A stretch of DNA of 64,000 bases from Phallus indusiatus (lineage: Eukaryota; Basidiomycota; Agaricomycetes; Phallales; Phallaceae), in assembly GCA_027605045.1 (NCBI GenBank), contig JAQFWX010000033.1:434001-498000 (forward strand). Reading direction: 5' to 3'. This document shows, piece after piece, positions 24,652-36,194 of the stretch. A program made the translations under genes and the position numbers. The stretch's first letter is position 1. Each line of letters opens with the position of its first letter. A model generated the notes under the pieces. That model saw nothing but the letters and a program-made list of their open reading frames with translations, ran no database searches and was not told where the DNA came from.

Positions 24652-26730
24652 ATGTCCAAAACAACCACCACAACCAAAGAAGTTGAAATGAAAGACGAGG
24701 AATCCAAACCTCAAGAAAATACATTACCTCTTAAACCTCAGCCTCTCATACCTGTTGAAGAAATAAAGGCTAATGTCGTTCTCGTCGAACGCGCGGTTTC
24801 GACACTTGAGCCTCGATTTGCACATAAAGTTCTTCGCGGGTTGACAAATTTGCGACGAAAAGTAGACGAGAAAGTTTTGAAAGAGGCTATCAATGATATT
24901 TACAAGGGTATGCCCAATCATAACTACTTATTCCCGGAATAACTTTGAACTTCTGTTAGATGGCTCTACTGTAAAGAAAACGCTTCTTGGTTCGTTGCCA
25001 GGCAGCAACACCACCACCTACGAAACAACCTCAACCATGGAAATTGACTCTACAATTACACGTACGGCGGGACAAAAGCCTTCTACCACACCCACCGAAC
25101 CTCTCCCCGAAACCGAAATCTACATCCGGCTGCTCATTCTGTACTATCTCATCGACAGTATTTCTAATTTCCCGCGAAAGCGCCACGAGCACGGGGATAC
25201 TGGCAAAACGTTTAAAGAAGATGTACATGCGAAGGCTGTTTCGTTCGGTCAAGAAACGGTGGAACGGATTCATTCGCTCAATAGACGAAGTCTTGATCCT
25301 CTTGCTGCCAAAGTGTGGTTCGCCTTAGGACGTGTATACGAGATTAAAGGCAATTTACCCGATTTAAGACCGTAAGAAAATCGTTGTTATTATTGGCTAT
25401 GATCCAACTGAAAACCTTTCCGGTAACAGTCTTCTCCTCAATGCCCAGCGCACCGCCTCTTTGCGACACGACATCGAAACACTCGCGACACTCATCAACC
25501 TCATTCTCAGACTACACCTTCTCACATCCTCATATGGCTCAGCATCCACTTTTCTATCTAAAGTAACCTACCCAGATTCGTCTTTAATCTCATCTACCAC
25601 CACAACTCCAACAAACGCGGCTGCCACCACGAATACCACTACCACTACCACTACGGCCAGTATCATCAGCAACAACAACAGCACAGCTCAATTGCTTTCT
25701 AGCTCTACTTCGTCTCCGACACAGTTAGCTCGGTATCTATATTACGTCGGACGAATTCGGGCGATTGAATTGTCTTATACGGCTGCGCATAATCATCTCG
25801 TGCAGGCTGTTAGACGTGCACCGAGAGCGGAGCAGGCCCCAGGATTCTGGCAGGAGGTATATTCATTCGTTCTCTTAAAAGCTCATATTCTGATATATAT
25901 CTCTCTCTGTAGGTTCACAAGTGGCTTGTGGTCGTTGAATTGTTGATGGGTGATATACCCGAACGTAGCACATTCCGTCATCCAGTTTTACGAAAAGCCC
26001 TAGAAGGATACTTTGAAATCGTCAAAGGTTTGTCTTTCTCTGTTCTCTACTGCACACACACTGACTCCTATCCCCTAACTAAAACAGCCGTTCGCACAGG
26101 TTCTCTCTCCCAGTTCCAACACGCCCTCTCGACATACAGCAAAACCTTCAACGACGACAAAACCTACACGTTCATCCTTCGTCTCCGCCAGAACGTCATC
26201 AAAACCGGAATCCGACGTCTCTCTCTCGCTTATTCACGTATCTCTTTACGTGAAATATGCGTCAAACTGCATCTGGATTCTGAAGAAGACGCGGAGTATA
26301 TTGTTGGGAAGGCTATTAGGGATGGTGTTATTGAGGGACGGTAAGAATAAAGAGATGTTTTTATCTGAGCTCTGAGCTCTTATTGGTTTTCTTTGGATAG
26401 GATTGTACATGAGCGTGGTTGGTTAGAATGCGGATCACAATCTAAAGGTGTATACGGTATCGAAGCAACCGACGCGTTCAATCGCAGAATCGGCTTTTGC
26501 ATGCAACTGCACAACGAAAGCGTAAAGGTACTGTTGTACACTCTATCCTTTTCCTTTCTTCCTTTTTATCTCACGAAATGAAATATTCTCTCTAGGCAAT
26601 GCGATACCCACTCAATGCACACCGAAAGGAGTTGGCCGCCGCCGAAGGAGCTAGAGAAAGAGAAAAAGAGCTTGCGAAAGAGATTCAGGAAGGGGATATT
26701 GACGACGACGAAGATTTAGGCGACTTTTGA
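24652..26730 (+). CDS. RPN3: 26S proteasome regulatory subunit Rpn3/PSMD3 (574 aa)
   Basis: Non-ATPase lid subunit of the 19S regulatory particle with a C-terminal PCI domain. Exons 24652-24907, 24960-25371, 25430-25856, 25913-26027, 26088-26340, 26401-26527 and 26596-26730 total 575 codons with consistent phases. Landmarks: an acidic, Lys-rich N-terminus, then [93 protein letters not shown] and [17 protein letters not shown]. The PCI winged-helix part follows: [40 protein letters not shown], then [20 protein letters not shown]. The acidic tail [11 protein letters not shown] is typical. Near residues 270-320 there is a Thr/Ser/Asn-rich insertion absent from short Rpn3 proteins. It converges on array gene A. 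Confidence 0.96.
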
Positions 26731-27305
26731 GAACGTAAATCTGGGCTTTTCGAGATATAGTTTACTAGGCTACTAGGCATAAAAACGCTCGACGTTCTGT
26801 TTTTGGTTTTTGAGTACTTATAAATAATATCACACTACATATCATCACGTTATTGGAGCTCGGGAAAATAAATGCTTGTTGTATATATAGAGCCTTTTGC
26901 AGGATCTGCAAAGCGATACGTATGTCATGACCATCTGCAGGGCATTTGGCTCCGCCTCTGGAGCTATCTTACGCGTATCATAGCACAGGATGCCCATGAA
27001 TCCACGATATCCACGTTTGACATTTATAGACATCGTACATGTACAGCTCCTGCAGTGCATTAATAAAACATGGATATCAGAAACAAACAAACAATTCAAC
27101 ACGTAGCACTGTAAAACCAAATAAATCAAATAAATCAATTCGACCCGAGTAAGTAATCGACAAGCTTTTTACTGTATGCAATAGAAGAAAAAAATAAGAG
27201 AGTAGGTTGTATGTAAAAATATGAAATATGCATTTCTTCCTCTTCTTCCACGACCAAATGAACGTACAAAAACCTCCTTTCGGTTATTTTTCTCAGAATT
27301 CTTTC
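26731..27305. repeat. 3' flank of array gene A, related to the flanks of B, C and D
   Basis: Gene-free convergent spacer. The block containing GCAGGATCTGCAAAGCGATA (26900-27060) recurs at 32287-32420 and, more diverged, at 39537-39730; a shorter part recurs at 35715-35810. It therefore belongs to the duplicated unit rather than to Rpn3. Confidence 0.6.
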
Positions 27306-28793
27306 TCATCTCTTAGTACTAATAGAATCATAATTAGGCGGCAACTCCACAGTCTCAGGTTCAACACTATCTTCGTTATCGCCGGATCGTGCAGCAAGCT
27401 GGCCCGCATCCTCATGCTGCACATAATTAACGGATCTGAAAACAGGTGGCACCGTCTTTCCTCGTCTCGTCTCGCTCCCTTCCGTCGTCGATACAGCGCT
27501 GTACCATCTCCCATCCGCGTCGGACGCTGTACTCGCGCGTAAACCACCTACACTCATACCTCCTCCTCCACTTCTACTCCTTCCTCTGCTTTCATCATCA
27601 CTCCCCTCAGAAAGTTCCGACGCCGTTCGCGCATGTCGAGACGAGTTGGTATTCGTAGTTGCTGTAAAAGGAGTGATCAACGATTCAGGACGGTGCATTT
27701 CCATCGCCTGTCCCTGTCCAATATCCGGTAACAAATCGAGAGACTGCCGTCTTCGACGTTGTTGATTGTGTCGCATCCTGCGCACGCAAAAGAGCGTGAT
27801 GAGTACGGCGATGATGATAGCTGTTATACCGGCGACAACGCCGCCTACAATAGCTCCCGTGCTCGTCGAGCTACCAGATTTGTTGTTGCCGTTGTCATTA
27901 TTATTATTTGGTGCAGGAGAGGAATCTCCCGTTTCGATAGCTCCTGCTGCAGAACCCGGAGTCGAACTGGGCGAGTTTCCATTAATACACGAGTCATCGC
28001 CATTCGGATTGTTCCCCACCGAGAAACCGGCGCTTCCTCCCGTGCCTATGCCTCCATTATCGCTCGCCACAAGTATAATGTTCGTTCCAACCGGGATATT
28101 AGGGACCCAGTTGAATCCCGTTGTGTTCCCTTGTAAACCTTGTTGAAGGTTTGTTTGTGGGATGGTGGATGATTGACCGCCTGGTATGATGAGTTGAAAG
28201 GCGACATCCCTGTTGGCGTTTTTGTGTTGTGAATTAGCTAAATAAAAAATAGAGAAAAGGAAAGGATGGAATTACTCCTGAGCTTGTTCGACCCATGCTA
28301 AAGTCACTTGTTGGCATTGATTGATAGTGGTGGTAGGTAAAATTTGGAAAGAGAACTCAAAGGAGGCGCTGCTGGGTAGACAAGAGGTATCGTTTGAAGA
28401 TACAACCTTAGTTGGAATGCTGGTTCCTCCTGTAGCGATACCATTCGCATCGCCTACCTAATGTAATTACTTGTCCATGCACGTTCAATAGTAAAAAAGG
28501 GTAGAGTCGGGACGTACCGCGATGACGAAGCCCGAGTTGGCTGGGTAGGCCATTTGAAAGCTTGTTGAAGGGCCATTAAAAGAGTGGGTTAAGATGTTTC
28601 GTCGTTCTGGTGTAACGGGCGAAGCACCGAATGGGACGACGAGAATGGAGTAGGGAGGTGTGCCGGAGCCCTGGGTGATGTTGACATTGAGTTGACCGCA
28701 TTGTGTTGGGACGGATGTAAGATCAAATGAGAAGGCGAATGCGAGCTGGGGAAGAGCGAAAAAGAGAAAAGGTAATAATCGAAAAAAAGACAT
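27306..28793 (-). CDS. Array gene A: single-pass membrane protein with duplicated ectodomain and PPxY tail (453 aa)
   Basis: Exons 28793-28518, 28457-28276 and 28209-27306 (intron phases 0 and 2) give 454 codons. The signal peptide MSFFRLLPFLFFALPQLAFA leads to two related modules. The first runs from QCGQLNVNITQGSGTPPYSI to GDANGIATGGTS. The second runs from NQCQQVTLAWVEQ through VAFQLIIPGGQSSTIPQTNL to DNGGIGTGGSAGFSV. A short Asn/Ser linker precedes the membrane helix GAIVGGVVAGITAIIIAVLI and the basic stop-transfer QQRRRRQSLDLLP. The cytoplasmic tail has NSSRHARTASELSEGSDDES, FRSVNYVQHEDAGQL and a C-terminal ETVELPPNYDSI. No catalytic motif is seen. I do not know a named family; the design suggests a surface sensor, wall-stress or adhesion-type protein. 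Confidence 0.85.
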
Positions 28794-30181
28794 GAAGAAA
28801 AAGCAAGAGTTGCGATGATGGAAGAAAAAAGTGAAATAATAACGAGTGGTTTTTGGTATGGATATGGATACTGGGTAGACAAATTAAGGATAGGAAGACC
28901 TAAGAAGCATCATATTTTGATGTTGAGAGTTCATTTGAAAAAGCTATGCACGAGTGAATTGTAGCCGGTGACCTAATCAACATTCGCTTGTTGCCAAGTC
29001 GTGTAAACTTACAAACTTAAATAATCACAGTCGATTCGCTCATAATGATGCACGACATCATAATGCATGCACAATTCTCCATACTGTATGTATTTTTGGA
29101 TGAAATCATGGATGTTCGTGGGGATTTTTGTATATTGCATAGGTTTTTCACGTCATATCTCCCATGTTATATGTTATGCATTATGATTGGACTGTTATCA
29201 AATAGCGTCGTCAGGCATCGTCGATTCATCAGCCGCGGAAATCGGTCCTGGTCAGAAAATAAGTCACAGCATTTGTGGGAACACACTAGAGCGAATAATG
29301 AGCGGTCCGTATGCGCATCGCAGTGTTATATATATATATATCAAGATTCAGATGTAATAAGTTATACACGAGGAGAGGTGTTCACTCAACTGTCAATATT
29401 ATTTCTAACATGTTCAGAAGTGTATGCTAGATTCTCATATCACTTCTGTTTATTTTCTGTATTCCACATACTTAAGTATCATACATCCGTTTTTTTTGCC
29501 CTCTTAAATTTGGCTCGTGTACCGGGAGCAGCTGGGCGCCGATCAGCTGACAGTGATTTGGGTTTAAGCTATGGTGCGCTTGGAGGACGTATTCCAGAGA
29601 TGAAACCCAGATCACTGATTTGATTCTCTGCAGTGAGCTCTAGTGAGTTTCGGGTAACTGCAAATATAAAAAGAATCACATTGTTCAGAGCCAGAAAAAA
29701 GGGACGGCTGAAGAGTACACCAGAAGCCATCACTACGAGCGCAGATGTAATCGGTTTAGGGTCCAGAGTCTCTAAAAGGGTTGGATTCGGAGTGGGTCCA
29801 TCGAGAAGTCAGAACTTTTAACTTGAACGACTTGTTATCGCAACTTGGAACCTACTACCGTAGAACCCGACTAAATGCAACCACGGATTAGCGGATGTTG
29901 AAAAGTTTTTGGATCTGACATTTAGTCCAGCGTGGAAGCATCACGAAAAGTTAACACGATGGAAACATGGCGACGGCACTTCCTGGTTGCTTGATACATT
30001 GAGAGAACGCGTTGATTAAGTTTCATGCCCGAGTGTGGGCTAAATCTGTATCACGTATATATGCGCATTCATTGAGCGGGATGGCGTTGTCGCTGTTGGT
30101 CTGCTGTTGGTGATTGATAGTGGTGAAAGGGAAAGGGAAGGCGATGATATCCGTGACACGTGACTAGATAGCACACCATCT

Positions 30182-30190
30182 GGATTCTGC
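30182..30190 (+). repeat. Left copy of 9-bp flanking direct repeat GGATTCTGC
   Basis: Identical to 30992-31000 and directly abutting the inverted termini, as expected for a target-site duplication of Mutator-like length. Confidence 0.6.
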
Positions 30191-30326
30191 TAGACTCGAA
30201 CCCAGTCCCTACTTTCCCACGGCTAGGGAGGCCCAAGCCTTCGTCCGTAGGGACTGGGAAAAAATCTCGCGTCTTGAGAGAGTGCAGCCGCCGGCGCCTA
30301 AGTTTCGGGGACTTAGAAAAATTCAG
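30191..30326 (+). repeat. Left long terminal inverted repeat of the MULE-type element
   Basis: Pairs with the reverse complement of 30851-30991; small mismatches and indels, for example GGAGGCCCAAG against GGAGAGCCCTAAG. Confidence 0.65.
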
Positions 30327-30850
30327 CCTCATGAGCTTGAAGTACCTCATATTGACTCCATATATTATGAATTTTACATCAATTTTTTCTGTTCAGTAGC
30401 TTATATATACGTTAAAATTGCATACTAATATAATATTTATCCTCCAATCTTCTCCTACAGCAATGGAGATTTGCTTGAGACTCGAGAGCAGTAGCTGACT
30501 AATTCATTATTGCGTCTTATGTAAGCCTACGCGAACTACCGCCTCTCATACAATAAAACTATCCGTTTGAGTCAATCTCCGGATTGTGAAGGCTTTGCTC
30601 GTCGTTTGCTCCTAATTTAAGATATTATATAAAACAAGACAGGCAAGACAATAAATATGTCAGGCAACTGCACTTGAGCTGCACTGTAGGTCAGCCTGCC
30701 GGGTTTATATCAAGTTTATATTGAGGATATTAATAAGTGAGTTATAAGTAATATGACGCTTTTTCAAGTCATAAATAAGCTGAAAAACCAGTTTGATGTA
30801 TCTTAATCATGTTGAAAAGGCTTGGAGGAAGTGTTTTGTAGTTTGATGGG

Positions 30851-30991
30851 ACGAAATTTCGCTAAGTCCTCGATACTCAAGCGCCCGCGGCTGCACTCCC
30901 TATGCTTCCGCATATTTTTTCCCAGTCTCTACAAAAAAACGCCTTAGGGCTCTCCCTAAGCGTGGGAAAGTAGAGACTGGGAACGAGTCTA
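30851..30991 (-). repeat. Right long terminal inverted repeat of the MULE-type element
   Basis: Reverse complement of the left terminus; ends CGAGTCTA immediately before the right GGATTCTGC copy. Confidence 0.65.
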
Positions 30992-32496
30992 GGATTCTGC
31001 ATTGCCTGTTTCTGATTTCATTTTTTGTTTTTTCTTTCAGTATGTATAGAGCACTGTGTATAAAGATGACGCCTGCATCAGGGAACCGGTTCCGGCACTT
31101 GTAATTGGAGCGAAATTACACACGCCTACAAAACCAGCGCTTGATACGAACGTCTATGAAGCCGACGTAATTTCACCCAGGATCATGTAACGCTCCACAG
31201 TAAAACCGTCAGGCAATGTAGCAAGATGTAGTTCACCATGAAATATGTAGAACTTCGTGTTTTCAAGGTGAGTACAAAATTTTGGGTATTTTTTTGTTAT
31301 CTACATAGTGCTAAATTCACACCTTAGTCACGGTCAACGCCATCCGCCATCTATAAGATTCTCGAACCTCAATGGCAGCACAACTTGTCCTCAATGCTTT
31401 CGGCCACAGATCTGGATAGTCGCGAGGGTCTTGGCGGAACTTGACCAAAGGTAAGGTAAGAGCAGATTCTGTGTTTCCCTATGATCGTTCTCTTCTTCGC
31501 CAATATTCTCGTCCCCGTCTTCATTGCCGTCCCCACGTTTTCCTCACTACTTTCTTGCTGTCGCTCCACACTGATGTTTATTATGACGCCTGAGGCGGAG
31601 AAACTGAGCACGATGATTGGTGCGTTGCTGCTCCACAGCTCCACGAGCGCCTGTTAACCAGATTGTCTATATAAGAGTCCGTCGTCCTGCTTTTGCGTCC
31701 AACTGCTTTCCCTTCTTAACTATTACTTACTGAGGCTCAGTTCAGTTTTTTAAGTACCAAAGTTATTTAGTAGCAACGATTACTTGAACGTTAAAGTTAG
31801 AATTGTAAATCCATTGTATTACTTACTATTTTTAATATATTTGAAGTTCACAAAAATTCAAACACGTAAAGGGAAAAAGAGTGAATATAATTAAAATAAC
31901 AATATTGCTACGGATTCTACATTATAAAGAATAACTACAGAAGAACAACGGCAGTGACGGATAAAGGTTGCGACTACAGCGCAGGAAACGGATTTCGTAG
32001 AACTACATAGCTCTACGAATTTGGCTGGGCCAACTACGTCGAATTATGAAACATCGAAATGTCCTACGCGGCTACACGCGCTATGTAGCCTATGTAGCGC
32101 AACGTAGCACACCACCTGTTCCCTGATGTGCACGCCTACCGATACGAACCCATTGTGTCTTGACTCCATAATGCATGCATAATTCTCATACTGTATGAAT
32201 TTTTGGGTGAAACCATGGATGTCCGTGGGGATAAGTTTGAATATCGCATATATCACGGTTTCCCTTTTCTACATTGGACGCGTATGCAGGATCTGCAAAG
32301 CGATACGCATATTGTGATCATCTGCAGGGCGTTTGGCTCAACCCTCGAATCCGCTTTACGCATATGCACATGATACCCATCCATATTATCCACATTTGAC
32401 ATTTATAAATATCGTACATGAGTTGCATTTCTTCTTTTTCCATCATGATGACAAAATGAACGTACAAAAACCCCCTCAATATTTGTTTCTTCTTTC

Positions 32497-34057
32497 TCAT
32501 CCCTTAATAGCATCGTAATTAGGCGGCAACTCCACCGTCTCAGGTTCACCGACATTGTCATTCTCATTTCCTGATTTATCACCACGTGTAGTAAGCTGTC
32601 CCGCATCCTCATGCTGTACATAATTAACGGATCTGAAAACAAGTGACTTTTGCGACGTAGTAGAAGTTCTTGTATTTCCCAGTCTTTCACGAAGATGATT
32701 GTTCGACGTCGTCGGCTCGCTCACGTCCATTGTCGGTAAAGTGTTGTACCAGCTCCCACCCGCTTCGGACACACTCAAGCGTAAACCTACACCCACTCCT
32801 CCTCCTCCTTCAAAATTACTCCCCTCAGAAAACTCCGACTCCGTTCGCCCATGTCGAGAAGAGTTTGTAGCTGCTGCAGAAGGTTGAACGATAAACGGTT
32901 CGGGAGGGGGCACTTCCGTCGCCTGTCCAAATTGCATCTCCGGTAACAAATCGAGAGATTGCCGCCTTCGACGTTGTCGATTGCGTCGTATAATGCGCAC
33001 ACAAAAGAACGTAACGAGTATGGCTATGATGGTAGCTACTGTACCGCCGACAGCACCACCTACAATAGCTCCCAGGTTCGTCGAGTTACCAGATTTGTTG
33101 GTGTTGCTGCTGTTAGTACTGTTACTGTTGTTGCTGTTGCTGTTGCTGTTGCTATTGCTATTGCTGTTGCTATTATTATTATTAGGTGCAGGAGTGGAAC
33201 CTCCCGTTTCGATAGCTCCTGCTGCAGTACCCGGAGTCGAACTGGGCGAGTTTGCATTAATACACGAGTCATCGCCATTCGGATTGTTCCCCACCGAGAA
33301 ACCGGCGTTTCCTCCCGTGCCTATGCCTCTGCTATCTCCAGCGACAATAATAATATTCGTTCCAACCGGAATATTAGGGATCCAGTTGAATCCCGTTGTG
33401 TCTCCCTGTAAACCTTGTTGAAGTGTTGTTTGTGGGATGGTGGATGATTGACCACCTGGTATGACAAGTTGAAAGGCGACATTCCTGTGTAGTGTATTTG
33501 TGTATGAATTAGGTTAATTAAGAGATAGAGGAAATGATCGATTTACCCTTGAGCTTGGTTGTTCCAGGCTAAAGTCACTTGTTCGCATTCATCGATAGCG
33601 TTGGAAGGTAAGATTTGAAAAAAGAATTCATTGGGGTCGCTGCTGGGTAGACAAGAGATATCGGTTGAAGATGCAATGTTGGTTGGAATACTGGTTCCTC
33701 CTGTACCGATGCCATTCGCATCACCTACCTAATATATCTCGTTCATGCATATTCAATAATAAATGAAAAGATAGGGCCGGGACGCACCGCAATGACAAAG
33801 TTCGAGTTGGCTGGGTAGGCCATTTGAAAGCTTGTTGAAGGGTCATTAAAAGAGTGAGATAAGATGGCTCGTCGGTCTGGCATAACGGGCGAAGCACCGA
33901 ATGGGACGACGAGAATGGAGTAGGGAGGTGTGCCGGAGCCCTCGGTGATGTTGACATGGAGTTGATCGCATTGTGTTGGTACGGATGTAAGATCGAAGGA
34001 GAAAGCGAGCGCGAGCTGGGGAAGAGCGAGAAGAGGTAATAATTGAGAGAAAGGCAT
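32497..34057 (-). CDS. Array gene B: single-pass membrane protein with PPxY tail and long SN-repeat linker (479 aa)
   Basis: Exons 34057-33788, 33728-33547 and 33484-32497 give 480 codons with the same intron phases as gene A; exon 2 is 182 nt in all four copies. The start MPFSQLLPLLALPQLALAFS is a signal peptide; the frame is open further upstream, but the short form matches gene C. Both ectodomain modules are present (QCDQLHVNITEGSGTPPYSI and the VAFQLVIPGGQSS module). The linker is an Asn/Ser dipeptide run encoded by a GCTGTT-type hexamer tract (33100-33180). It is followed by the membrane helix near residues 288-312, RRRRQSLDLLPEM, RHGRTESEFSEGSNFEGG, FRSVNYVQHEDAGQL and ETVELPPNYDAI four residues or fewer from the stop. 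Closest to gene C, including in the spacer, so the B/C duplication appears the youngest. Confidence 0.85.
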
Positions 34058-35853
34058 GAAGAAAAGCGAAGTTGTTGCTAGACTTTGCCTAAATACCTTA
34101 TTGACTATGCCTAGCCCCAAAAAAATAAAAGAAAGAAAAGTGATTGTTGCGATAGAAAAAATAAAGAATAGAATTAATGAGTGAACATGTATTGCATGAG
34201 AAAAAATCACCGCTCTGAGGGTTTCTAGATGGGGGGATGTGCGTCAGAGACTCAGAGATGAAACCCAGATCATTAATTGATATAAGTATTGGCACTAGTA
34301 GTTTGATGTTGAGAGTTCATTGTAGCCAGTGATCTAATCCAAGATTCGCTTGTTGTAAACTTAATCTTAATCACTGACAGTCTATTTACTTCATAATACT
34401 AGTAATAATGCACGACATCATAAAATGCATAATTCTCATTCTGTTAGTATGAATTGTTGGGTGGAACCATGAGTGTCCGTAGGGATTTTGCATTTGCATA
34501 CATGATGCTTAGACCTTCACGCCATGTATGTTATGCACTATTAAACGGCTATTAGTCATGCTCCCGGTCCCGGTCCTCAGCGCATCAGCCATCGGTTGCT
34601 GTCTCAGTAGTTGACCCAATGAAAATTGAAATGGCTCTAGTCAGAGAACGAATGACAGCAAATGGTACTAGAGAGAATATTTAGTCCGGATGAGCGGTGT
34701 ACTTTAGATGATGCAGTTAAGTTATATATGAGGAAAAGTATTCACTCAACTATCAAACTTAGCTCTAAATATGTTCAAAACTGTAGACTAGACTCTCGTG
34801 TAACTTTCTGTTCATTTCGGTATTCTACATATCGTACATATGTTACTATTCTCTTACCCCTCTTAAACCCGGCTCCAGCATATACAGACAGTGAACGGAA
34901 ACACTCATCATAATGGCAGCAGGTGGCAATAACGACATAAGTGGCTCCCAAGACGGATGCGCATGTACTGAGAGCAATCTCAATCTCAATCCTCTGTAGT
35001 GAGCCTTGAGTAACCTGCAAATATACAAATCACTTACATTATCAAAACCAGGGAAAACAGACGGTTGGAAGAGTGAGCGGAAACCTATAATCACTGGGAT
35101 TATCAGGATGGGCACGAGAAGCCAGAGTTTCCAACTCGAATGAGTTAATGAGACGACTGCGGGTGGATTAGCGATTGAATGTTAGATTTCTCAGATCTGA
35201 CATAAAGTTCAACAGCAAGGCTGGAATCTGAAGCATCACGAAAAGTTAACATTCGGGCCTTGGAAACCCGGTGATGATACCTTCTTCGTAGCGCGTCGAC
35301 AGCTCATTTCAAGTAACAAAAAATAAAAATATATTGACTAAGTTTCCTGCTCGAGTACAGTGGGCTGACCTGTATCACATGTATATGCGCATTAATATTG
35401 AGCGGGATGCAATGCCGTCCCTAGTCTGCTATCTACTACCATCGCAGTAGTCTATACATACTGAAACGTAACATGAAACGTAAACAGGCGATGCAGATGG
35501 CGTATTATCTTGACAGGCTCATCTCAGACTGAGCGCCCGCAGTGATGCACATGCGCGGGTGTATCCAATCATCTGCGCTCATCTTGACTTTTCAGTGTGG
35601 TAGCGCTAATCAGTCATTATTACTTCTAGATATAATAGAACTTCGCCGGGTTTGTCTCCGTACATAAGCACCTATTCTTGTCTTTTCTACTTTCTGTCTA
35701 TTCCAACTTCTAACATTTGGCTCAAACCTCGGATCCGCTTTATGCATATATTTACACATGATACCCATCCATGTTATCCACATTTGACATTTATAAATAT
35801 CGTACATGACAAAATGAACGTACAAAACCCCTTCAACATTTGTTTCTTCTTTC
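34058..35853. repeat. Spacer of unit B, paralogous to spacers of A and C
   Basis: No gene. Collinear with 37523-39200 over most of its length (shared ATTTAGTCCG, GTTTCCTGCTCGAGTAC and GTGGTAGCGCTAATCA blocks), except for the inverted segment at about 35361-35529. The end (35700-35850) is the 3' flank of gene C. Confidence 0.65.
35361..35529 (+). repeat. About 170-bp segment, orientation 1 (inverted in the unit C spacer)
   Basis: Begins TGGGCTGACCTGTATCACAT and ends TTGACAGGCTCATCTCAG. The same sequence lies in the opposite orientation at about 38871-39041, while DNA on both sides (TGCTCGAGTAC left, GAGCGCCC right) stays collinear. Confidence 0.65.
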
Positions 35854-36161
35854 TCATCCGACCCTAATAGCATCGTAGTCAGGCGGCAACTCCACCGTCT
35901 CAGGTTCACCACCATCTTCATTCCTATCTCCTGATCCACCACTACGCGTAGTAAGCTGCCCTGCATCCTCATGCTGTACATAATTAACGGATCTGAAAAC
36001 AAGTGACCTTGGCAACGTAGCGGAATTTCTCGTCCTTCCCAGTCTTTCACGAAGATGATTATTCGTCGTCGTCGTCGTCGGCTCACTCACGTCCATTGCT
36101 GGTAAAGTACTGTACAAGCTCCCACCCGCATCGGAAGTACTCGCACGTAAACCTACATCCA

Positions 36162-36194
<33 letters not shown>

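Larger units (their letters stand above)
30191..30991. mobile_element. 801-bp non-autonomous Mutator-like (MULE-type) element
   Basis: About 135-140 bp at each end are inverted copies. Left, 30191-30326: TAGACTCG, CCCAGTC, CTACTTTCCCACG, GACTGGGAAAAAAT, GAGTGCAGCCG, GACTTAG, in that order. Right, 30851-30991: the same blocks as reverse complement. A 9-bp direct repeat flanks it on both sides. The roughly 520-bp interior is AT-rich and has no transposase-like frame. Long termini, 9-bp duplication and no coding capacity fit a MULE-derived miniature element. The paralogous empty spacer at 38895 reads CCATCTGCATCGCC and lacks part of the 9-mer, so the target site is only approximately confirmed. 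Confidence 0.65.
28794..32496. repeat. Spacer of unit A (duplicated spacer DNA plus an inserted mobile element)
   Basis: The 28900-30180 part is collinear with 34290-35400 and 37740-38870 (shared GCACGACATCATAA, ATGCATAATTCTCA and GAAGCATCACGAAAAGTTAA blocks). The mobile element at 30191-30991 interrupts it. 31000-32150 holds no gene. 32160-32260 repeats the ATGCATAATTCTCA block again, so a spacer fragment abuts the 3' flank of gene B. The 192-codon frame at 29045-29623 lies inside repeat DNA and is not conserved as protein. Confidence 0.65.

Noticed and set aside
29045..29623. 192-codon open frame in the unit A spacer
   Set aside because: It lies in spacer DNA repeated at 34400 and 37870, where the frame is not kept open or conserved as protein.
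30190..30215. tRNA-like B-box sequence (GGTTCGAGTC on the minus strand) at the element terminus
   Set aside because: No cloverleaf or A box at the proper distance; it is part of the inverted terminus of the mobile element.
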